Below are positions 56,759-64,000 of a stretch of 64,000 nt of DNA, piece after piece. The notes below the pieces were generated by a model. The model searched no databases, was not told where the DNA came from, and saw nothing but the letters and a program-made list of their open reading frames with translations. The stretch comes from Isoperla grammatica. Its lineage: Eukaryota > Arthropoda > Insecta > Plecoptera > Perlodidae. The DNA is taken from NCBI GenBank assembly GCA_945910005.1, contig OX246741.1, forward strand, positions 42,128,232 to 42,192,231, read 5' to 3'. Within the stretch, counting starts at the first letter, position 1. Every line of letters begins with the position of its first letter. A program made the translations under genes and the position numbers.

Positions 56759-57734
56759 TGCCTTGACGGCCCATTCACTCCTGACAAGTAAATCAATCCT
56801 ACAACAAAGAAAGCTCGGTGGCGACGGGCGTGCTAGATTGATCAGGCATTCAGGAGGTGGGAGGGTTCATCCATCAACCAACATGGCATACTATATCAAT
56901 GTGTTGAGTGGTGTGAAAACTCCCCAGATAATACTTTTATTTGGCCACACCGCAAACAATAAATCCATGGTGTATAAATAAGATGATTTAAGGTTGATCT
57001 AGACACCTTTTTCGTTCATAAAATCTCTACACAAATTGACTTGTTTAGTGAGAACATTAAAAAGGTAAAATGTAAAGCTCAAGAAGAAAAGAAATATTAG
57101 TTTTGGACAAAGTTTACCATCAATATTTTGCTGCACATACACGTTATGGAAAACCAATATAAGCGAGCAAGGTGAAAGTGTTGGGGTTAGTATTTTTGAT
57201 GGTGCTTGAACACAGCTACGGTTATGGTAGGGTATGCCCTTTAATATAACGACATCTTCAACAGTTTGTCGTAGATGAGTTTTTCGTGAACCATTGCGCA
57301 AATTGTGGTTTTATAACGCAGACGAAAAAATGTGTAGAGAAAACTGTTAAAGACACCGTTTAGTCCAAACTGCATCGCATAAACAAATGAGTTGAAAATG
57401 CAAAATAGAAATGTATCACTTTACACTAACAACTTGCTAATAAGAATAAAACGTTGTAATATTCAGACTATATGCAAATGCATATATCCATTATTATTTT
57501 ATATTAATTTTGAATATTTCATAAGGCTTTATTTAAGGGTTTAAGGGTATCTTTACTAGCCTCGTTGAATGGATATCTTCAAAAACGAAAAAAGCTGCTG
57601 AAAATGCATTCAGACTGACTTCCTAAAGAAAATTAATATTCAGGATTAAAGGTAGTTGTAGCAAACAAAACACGCACTAGCCTTACTAACTTTAGAAAGT
57701 ACTAACTAAAAACTTCCTCTTCCACTTTTCTCAT
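56759..57734. other. Spacer without a recognised gene
   Basis: A GC-richer stretch (56805-56880) then AT-rich sequence; no gene recognised. Confidence 0.4.
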
Positions 57735-58500
57735 TCCACCATCTACTTAAAACTGGTACACTAGGGATAATTCACAACCTCGGGTTGGATACTCTGAAAT
57801 TCCTCACACAGCGGTCTTGAGTAATGACTAATGAGGCGTGTGCAGTGTGCACTCTGCTAAGTGGAAGACTTGCGTGATTGATTATTTATTGTTTCACGAC
57901 GTACTCGCCAGCTAGGTCGTATGACGTCTTCCGAATCAGGTCCATTGTACATGGCGAGGGTTGTCATAGGGGGAGTCCAGTAAGGGAGGGCAGGGCCAAG
58001 TGGGAGGAGGAATCTACAGTGGTGCAGTGGGGGAATAGGGACAACGTCGCATTTTGTCACCTCTTAGGACTGGCAGAGGCACCCTGGACCTATTTAGAAG
58101 AGCTTGGTGCAAGTTAGTAAAAGAAAAGAAAATCATCCCACTTCCCCATGAAAATCAAGGTTTCTGGGATAATTAAATTAAATAATATGTTTTTGTGTAG
58201 AATAAATAGACTAGGCTTACAGTTTGTATATTAATATTAGTCATACTATGTATTGTGAATGAAATGGTTGTGATGTGTGTAATGTGTATTTTATACACAT
58301 ATTGTATTGTGTAAATAGCAAAACTGCTAAAATAAAGATTATACTACTATAATTAAATATTAAAAATATATATTCTACCACGGGCCCAGCACGCCAGGAA
58401 TCTGTTGCCGTAACAGCGTGCATGAGTGTGCAGTAGATAATGATCTGATATCTGTATGCGAATAGTTACGTTAGGTCTAGTATAACGATCACCATGTTCC
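57735..58500 (+). repeat. Unknown repeat, copy 1, interrupted
   Basis: 57735-57875 (ACTAGGGATAATTCACAACC, GGGTTGGATACTCTGAAA, GCACTCTGCTAAGTGGAAGA) and 58385-58500 (CGCCAGGAATCTGTTG, GCAGTAGATAATGATCT) match, in order, the continuous copy at 58880-59160. The 500 bases between them are foreign. Confidence 0.65.
57876..58350 (+). mobile_element. SINE-like insertion of the GATTGATT family
   Basis: Starts GATTGATTATTTATTG then CACGACGTACTCGCCAGC, comparable in layout to 9816 and 43535; ends with the AAATAGCAAAACTGCTAAAA / AATAAAG block also seen at 46500. It occupies the gap in the repeat described above. Confidence 0.5.
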
Positions 58501-58879
58501 ACATCGCTTGGAGTCGCTTCGCAGCGTAGCAGCCTAATCGATTGTGCTTGTATCGTGCGTGCGTGAAGCTCGACTGATATAATAATTCATTTGAGTACAC
58601 TGCAGGGATGCAATCTACTCTGGAACTCACCCGGAGTATTCACCCTGGTGGTAGGCTCGCGTACCCCCACCATCTGACCTCGGCCGGTAGCAAACTCATG
58701 TTTACGAAGTAGCGTAGTCCAAGAGAACCAAATTAATTTTCTACCAGTGCTTTTTTTCGACTTTTGTCACCAACTCATCATACATGTTTTTGTTTTTCTC
58801 AACCTATATGTTTTTTAATATTACTAATAAATTATATAAAAGTTTAGAGTTGTGTTATACTCAAGAATTTCTGTCTACC

Positions 58880-59160
58880 ATCTAAAAATTACTTGAAACT
58901 TCCCATTAGGGATCATATACGACCTGGGTTGGATACAGGAAAAGTCCTAAAGCAGCGGGCGTAACTGATTAGACTTGTGCACTCTACTAAGCGAAAGACT
59001 GTTTTCACGGATGTGTGAAAGAACGCCAGGAATCTGTTGTGATTCGTAAACACATCGTGCATGAAATAGGCAGTAGACAAGGATCTTAGGTCGGTATGAG
59101 ACTAGCTACCTTGAGGTTACTTTAGTTCATGGTTGTTATAACTCGCACTAAGATGAAAGT
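58880..59160 (+). repeat. Unknown repeat, copy 2, continuous
   Basis: Holds ATTAGGGATCATATACGACC, GGGTTGGATACAGGAAA, GCACTCTACTAAGCGAAAGA and CGCCAGGAATCTGTTG without interruption. No coding frame. Nature unknown. Confidence 0.65.
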
Positions 59161-59437
59161 ACTATGACCTAGGTTGTATCTCGACCCCCACTGCAAACCT
59201 TCAAATACTTTAAAAGTGTCAAAATGTAACCAGAAATAATCACCGCCATCCCTTAAAGAATTAAATGCTCTTTGTTATGAATGTGTCTATGTTCTTATAA
59301 ATATTTCCGAAATCATATTACCCAATTCAACTTCTGCAATGTGATCTATCAGCAAACACCTGTTATAATTTAGTTAGGTAATTCGATAAACGGAAATGTG
59401 TATTTGGTACATGGAAACATATATATTTTTTTACATG

Positions 59438-59471
<34 letters not shown>

Positions 59472-60374
59472 CATTACATAACATTACATTTAACATACTA
59501 CATAACATTACATTTAACATACTTCATTTACATTTACATTTACATTTACATGTGCTAAAAAGCATTACATTCTCTAGAGGATGAGATATTCTGGTTTAGT
59601 TGTTGACAATTTTAAAGCATTTCTAGAAATCCTAGGATCCGCGCGAGTAACAGCCGTAAGCCACAATGAACATACGTGCAACTTATTAACGTTATATACA
59701 CAGGAGTGGGGGTAAGTAAGCAGCGAGATCGTCAGCAAAGTTTTGCCCTTAGACGTCACGAGATATGTCTACGTACTTTGCGTCCGGGCACAGAAGACGC
59801 AACACATAACATGATATCATTACTTGACTCTCTTCAGCCTGTAGGAATCTTGTAGTCTTGAGAACTCAAGCATTACCGGTGTATTAAAAAAGTGATTAAT
59901 TATCAAGATGTGGTATCCTAAGAACGAAAAAAGTCTATTTAGAATAATGCAAAATTGTTAATCATTTTGCGAAATATTGAGAACAACTTTCACGATAGCA
60001 CATTTTAAATAGTTTATACTACTATTTATATCTTACAACATCACATCGTATATATTAAAACATTTTTCAATATTTTGTTCTATTCTCAAAATATTTTATT
60101 CGCGCAGTTTTGATGATGCGAGTATCGCATTGCCCTTGTCACGTTCTCGGTTCCAACCCTGGCTCAAGCACGGGTGTGATGTGTGTAGAAGTCTGTCACC
60201 TCCAGACACTGTCTCACTGCCTTGTCAGCAACACGCATGCGTAGCAGCCTGCGGGGGCTCAGACGATCAGGGCTCAACTACAGATGTTCTAGATACTTAT
60301 CTATCGTCCACTATCGTCATGAATGTGTCTATTCATAGTTCCCACGTGACGTCACAGCGGCCATACTTGGGAGA
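59161..60374. other. Spacer without a recognised gene
   Basis: A short (ATT)n at 59437-59472 is followed by TTACATTTAACATACT and TTACATTTACATTTACAT repeats to 59550. A GC-richer patch at 60125-60300 is open in one frame without known features. TGACGTCA at about 60347. Confidence 0.45.
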
Positions 60375-60605
60375 GATACATAAGGTTCCATACTTGTGAG
60401 AGATACATTAGGTTCCACACTAGTGAGAGATACATTAGTTTCCATACTTGTGAGAGATACATTAGTTTCCATACTTGTGAGAGATACATTAGGTTCCATA
60501 CTTGTGAGAGACACATAAGGTTCCATACTAGCGAGAGATTCATTAGGTTCCATACTTGTGAGAGATACATAAGGTTCCATACTTGTGAGAGATACAATAG
60601 GTTCG
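60375..60605 (-). repeat. 27-bp minisatellite, about 8-9 copies
   Basis: GGTTCCATACTTGTGAGAGA followed by TACATTA or TACATAA, with AGTTTCC, CACACTAG and TAGCG variants. As 27 is a multiple of 3, open frames such as SLTSMEPNV on the minus strand appear; these are by-products. Confidence 0.93.
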
Positions 60606-60680
60606 CTTGAATCTCATTATTTACCATAATTTGAGCTTTTCTGCTCCAGTTCCATTTGACCTAGGACTCTTAGATAGAGC

Positions 60681-60745
60681 TAATCACGGCCCTCTAATCA
60701 CGGCCCCCTAGATAAGTCCTGAAAATCATATATACTATTGTTTTT
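60681..60745. mobile_element. Fragment of the CACGGCC MITE family
   Basis: TAATCACGGCCCTCTAATCACGGCCCCCTAGA (shown here as two joined end words) doubles the terminal word, followed by AAGTCCTGAAAATC as in 32560. Confidence 0.6.
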
Positions 60746-63700
60746 TCGACTCTTATTTCGGGTTGTATTCAGGTGTTTATGTGTGACGACCTGCAAACGT
60801 GTATTTATTTCCTAAATTACGCAGTATGTTGAAAAACGGCGCAGTTTATTTCCCCCTTGTGTCGTTCTTGCACCAACTGTTTAGCTCGACAAGAAACAGT
60901 TCTTACAACGCCCACTCCCCACTCCTCACATCACGCAGCGAGTGAGAGCATCCTGTCACTCACGGGGAGAAACGTCTTCACTCCCATGTGGGATGGAAGA
61001 CACCCCAGGTGTCCGCAGATAACGCGTGACGCTCTAACGCTCTAACGCTCCAACGCTATTCCGCATACGCGTCAGATAAGAAGCGCGCGATAAGTGAATT
61101 GGAAATGTGTTTCATAAAACGTGTCCCAGAATAGAACCATATGGGAACTCTTACATTACTATAGTCTGATAGATATCCATGTTGCTTCGGTAAGTGTATC
61201 ACTTATCAATACCGTACGTATATAATCGAAACAAAAAGCACAAGACGATCCCTCAGATGTCACTCAAGCTTCTGTACATTATGCAGCTCTAGCACTATAG
61301 TTGCATCGCGTTAACTTGCAAGACGGTGTCGTCATGGCTTATGTAATAGTGAAGTGACGTAATATGTGAACTAAAAACTGGATTAAGAAAATTTCAAATA
61401 TTTGCCACAATTAAAAAATTAGGAAAATCAATTAATCATCAATTCTTTAATCGGCTTCCAAAATAACAACCAAAGAACTAAAATATTTGCAACTTTTTTA
61501 GTCCAGTGTTTTAGTTCTTAAAAAACTGACTGTCGTTTGTTTAATAACCACTGTTTCCATATTGTATAACGATTTCAAGATATTACTAAAACAAGTGAAG
61601 GGTATTATAGCGCGGTTTTAAAAATGAGACTATACCCTCCCCCCTTAAAGTCTCCATATGATTACTTCAACATCATGTAGCTCAAGCTGAGCCCAGTTCC
61701 ATCAGAATGCCCACGACGGGTTTCAGTACATCCAGCCTTTCTAAAAACTCTTCATGTTTTACATGCACATGCTAGAGAGCACATCCCGCACGATGCAACA
61801 TGAATATAAATCATAACTTATTCTCGCATCCTGCATCCTTGCCTCGCTGGAATGACATAATAATCCTCTAACTTATTCATGAATTCACCTGTAGGTAACG
61901 GTACGGCAGTGTGCATGCAACATGCAACATGCAACATGTATAGACGTGGCTCTTGTCTGGGGATTACGAGCACTGAATACTGACGTGGCCGGAGATTCAA
62001 TTCAGTACGACTGTTTACTGACGTCATTCGATGTCAGCGCGGCGAGTGGTGACTTGACGAACTATGTGGGGACGATTTGGAAGACTTTTATCGAGGGTTC
62101 CCTCAATAGAGTAACAGATCTTGTACGTGTAGATTTAGCTATAGAGAGGCTAGATAGGAAAAGAGAGCGGCCAACTCTATTGGCTCCGAGAAATAGACTT
62201 CTGCGGGCGCCTAACTAATGAAATGTAACATAAAGTTAGTCAAATCAAGAACCTGGTACAAAAACAGCGACATCAGTTGAAGGGAAATGAACATGCGTCG
62301 TATGCATAATGCTTTTGATAGCGCACTTTCCTTGTATCTGGATGAAAAATGGCGCCCATGGGCACAGTTGGCCACTCTCTTCCTCCTATACAGCCTCTAT
62401 AGACTCAGCATTGCATTCCTTATTATTTGAAGCTAAGTGCAATGGTATTGAGCACTTTGCGTGCGCACGTTTTGACCGATTATGTAATGTCAATGAAAAT
62501 TTAACGGCAACACAAACAAGTTTATTGTATTATAAATATCTCTCGTGAATATCTCGCAATAATAAACCACGCAAAATTAACTGGATTCTTTATTAATTTT
62601 TATCTTGACAACAATTCAAGATGTTGAAAAAGTGATTCCTGAGCGGAATATCGTTTTGTATCGGCTACTGCTACACAACAAATTTACTATACTTTCTAAT
62701 ATTGTAATTATAATGACTTTTATTTCTGTAATCAATTGATAAATTCAATATAGAAAATAAGCGCCTTACCGTTAAGCGACCGATTCGCCCGGTCCAAGAT
62801 TTCGGGCCTACCGGTCGAGACCGCTCGCCCCTCGACCATTTTACGGGACGCCCGGGCATATCAGCTGCTTTACGGAACGCGCCCTATATATCCATATCTA
62901 TACACCTGTATCTAACCTTCAGACACATTAAACTTTCATGTCGCTAAAGTAGAGCGTTCAATAAACTGTATTTTATTGCTCGTTATAAATAATACATCGT
63001 GATAATTCTTTATTCATTCATTATTTAATTAATGTCGCCCATCAACACGCCATCATCGCTGCCTGTATCTATAATTGAAATCATAGCGCCAGTGTTGGGA
63101 GTGTTATCAGCGGTGTCAGGTAACGAAAAGTCAAACGGCTTAAGCGAAGTCGATCCAGTTCAATATCGAGTTCAGAATATGTTTCGGAAGATCGACTTTT
63201 GATGCTTTTCTGTTTGTATATACTCAAATAAAAGAAACAATTAAATTAACATATGACGTAGCACTTAAATGGTAGACTGATTTTGTACTTACCCTGTGAT
63301 TATTGTAATTAATGCTATTAACTTAGGAGTGATATTTTACCGTCAATGTTTTGGTTTCAAGGACTCTCGTTTAACTTGAAGCAATATTAAAGTTTATCAA
63401 GTATACTGTTAAAGATAGATTACTCACAACTAGATGTTGCACTTATACCTTAGTTTCCAGGCGTTCGCACACATTACATGCTCGTAATTTAATTTGCTAT
63501 TCTACAACGTATATAAAATGCCAACAACATATTAAAAATTAGTTATTAATTAATGAAATTTCAACGGCAAAGAATTTTTTTAATAGCCAGAGCTTAAAAC
63601 TTGTATACTTTCAATTTGCGTTTAAAAAGATAAAACTAGCTTTTTCATATCATTACTTTTAATTTTAAATGCAGGCTTTTCAAAAAGAAAACCATCAAAA

Positions 63701-64000
63701 CGAGTTCTATATACACTATAATGTGTATTGTGTTTTCTCTTTTACATCAACTAAATTAAACTATGTAACTTGTTTAATCTCCGGGGCTATATTGTCCAAT
63801 AGGCAATTTTTAAAACGTGGTAACAAAACTCGATGTGTTAAATGATATTCTCTTAATTACAACGACCAAAGTTTGCCACTTAAATATTTCATGATTGAAA
63901 CCCTCTCCCCTGATAATACAATATTATGTAAAACCGTTTCGGATATGTTAATACAGTTCAGAGTGAACTAAGTGCGCAACACAATACTCAACAGCGCAGT
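60746..64000. other. Long terminal spacer
   Basis: Several GC-richer patches (60850-61080, 61900-62220, 62760-62890) with modest open frames, for example 61922-62218 plus, but without a domain, signal peptide or splice pattern I can name. ACGCTCTAACGCTCTAACGCT at 61030 is a small repeat. The stretch from 62900 is AT-rich and blank. Confidence 0.4.

Noticed and set aside
61922..62218. Plus-strand 98-codon frame as a gene
   Set aside because: Reasonable composition but no domain, start context, splice site or similarity that I could recognise.

Overview
The window looks like a piece of an AT-rich arthropod, most likely insect, nuclear genome that is dominated by mobile elements and simple repeats. 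The reasons are: no operon-like gene packing; reverse transcriptases of animal non-LTR type (an R1-like and a CR1/Jockey-like one, and the C-terminal part of a third with a restriction-like endonuclease); a BEL/Pao-type LTR element; tRNA-derived SINEs with A and B boxes; many short inverted-repeat elements (MITEs) with hAT, Harbinger and TTAA signatures; and very long microsatellites. The species cannot be named from the sequence alone.

Layout. 0-1.1 kb: an LTR and the start of gag of a BEL/Pao-like element on the minus strand, running off the left edge. 2.0-4.4 kb: a 5'-truncated R1-like retrotransposon with a poly(A) tail and an 11-bp target-site duplication (TSD). 5.5-9.8 kb: 14-, 6- and 24-bp tandem repeats, a TTAA-flanked MITE, a second inverted-repeat element and a SINE split by a later insertion. 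9.8-17.7 kb: a SINE-like insertion inside a minisatellite, a cluster of hairpin elements, a (GAGAAC)n array, a Harbinger-like MITE and another TTAA MITE. 19.0-19.4 kb: the only convincing host gene start, a GC-rich promoter (CCAAT, CRE-like, TATA, initiator) followed by a first coding exon encoding a signal peptide and a basic cleavage site, which then ends at a GTGAGT splice donor; this looks like a secreted peptide or neuropeptide precursor whose other exons were not found. 21.6-26.5 kb: a 5S-like fragment, a perfect hAT MITE, a SINE, and a 58/59-bp satellite that is built from one end of a MITE. 28.2-30.8 kb: a 2.6-kb CR1/Jockey-like LINE with a 7-bp TSD, sitting in a broken open reading frame. 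31-38 kb: dispersed repeats, a MITE, a SINE, a 90-bp minisatellite and a 15-bp minisatellite. 39-41.2 kb: (TTA)n tracts around a LINE tail and an RLE-type LINE pseudogene. 44-55 kb: two retroposed hairpin elements, one with hammerhead-like blocks, a (CAGT)n array, and two near-palindromic TTAA MITEs joined at one shared TTAA. 56-61 kb: a 48-bp minisatellite, an interrupted duplicated repeat and a 27-bp minisatellite.

The parts do not form a pathway. The biological content is one probable peptide gene start in a landscape of nested transposon insertions. Long intergenic stretches were read for coding and structural signals; where nothing was recognised this is stated.
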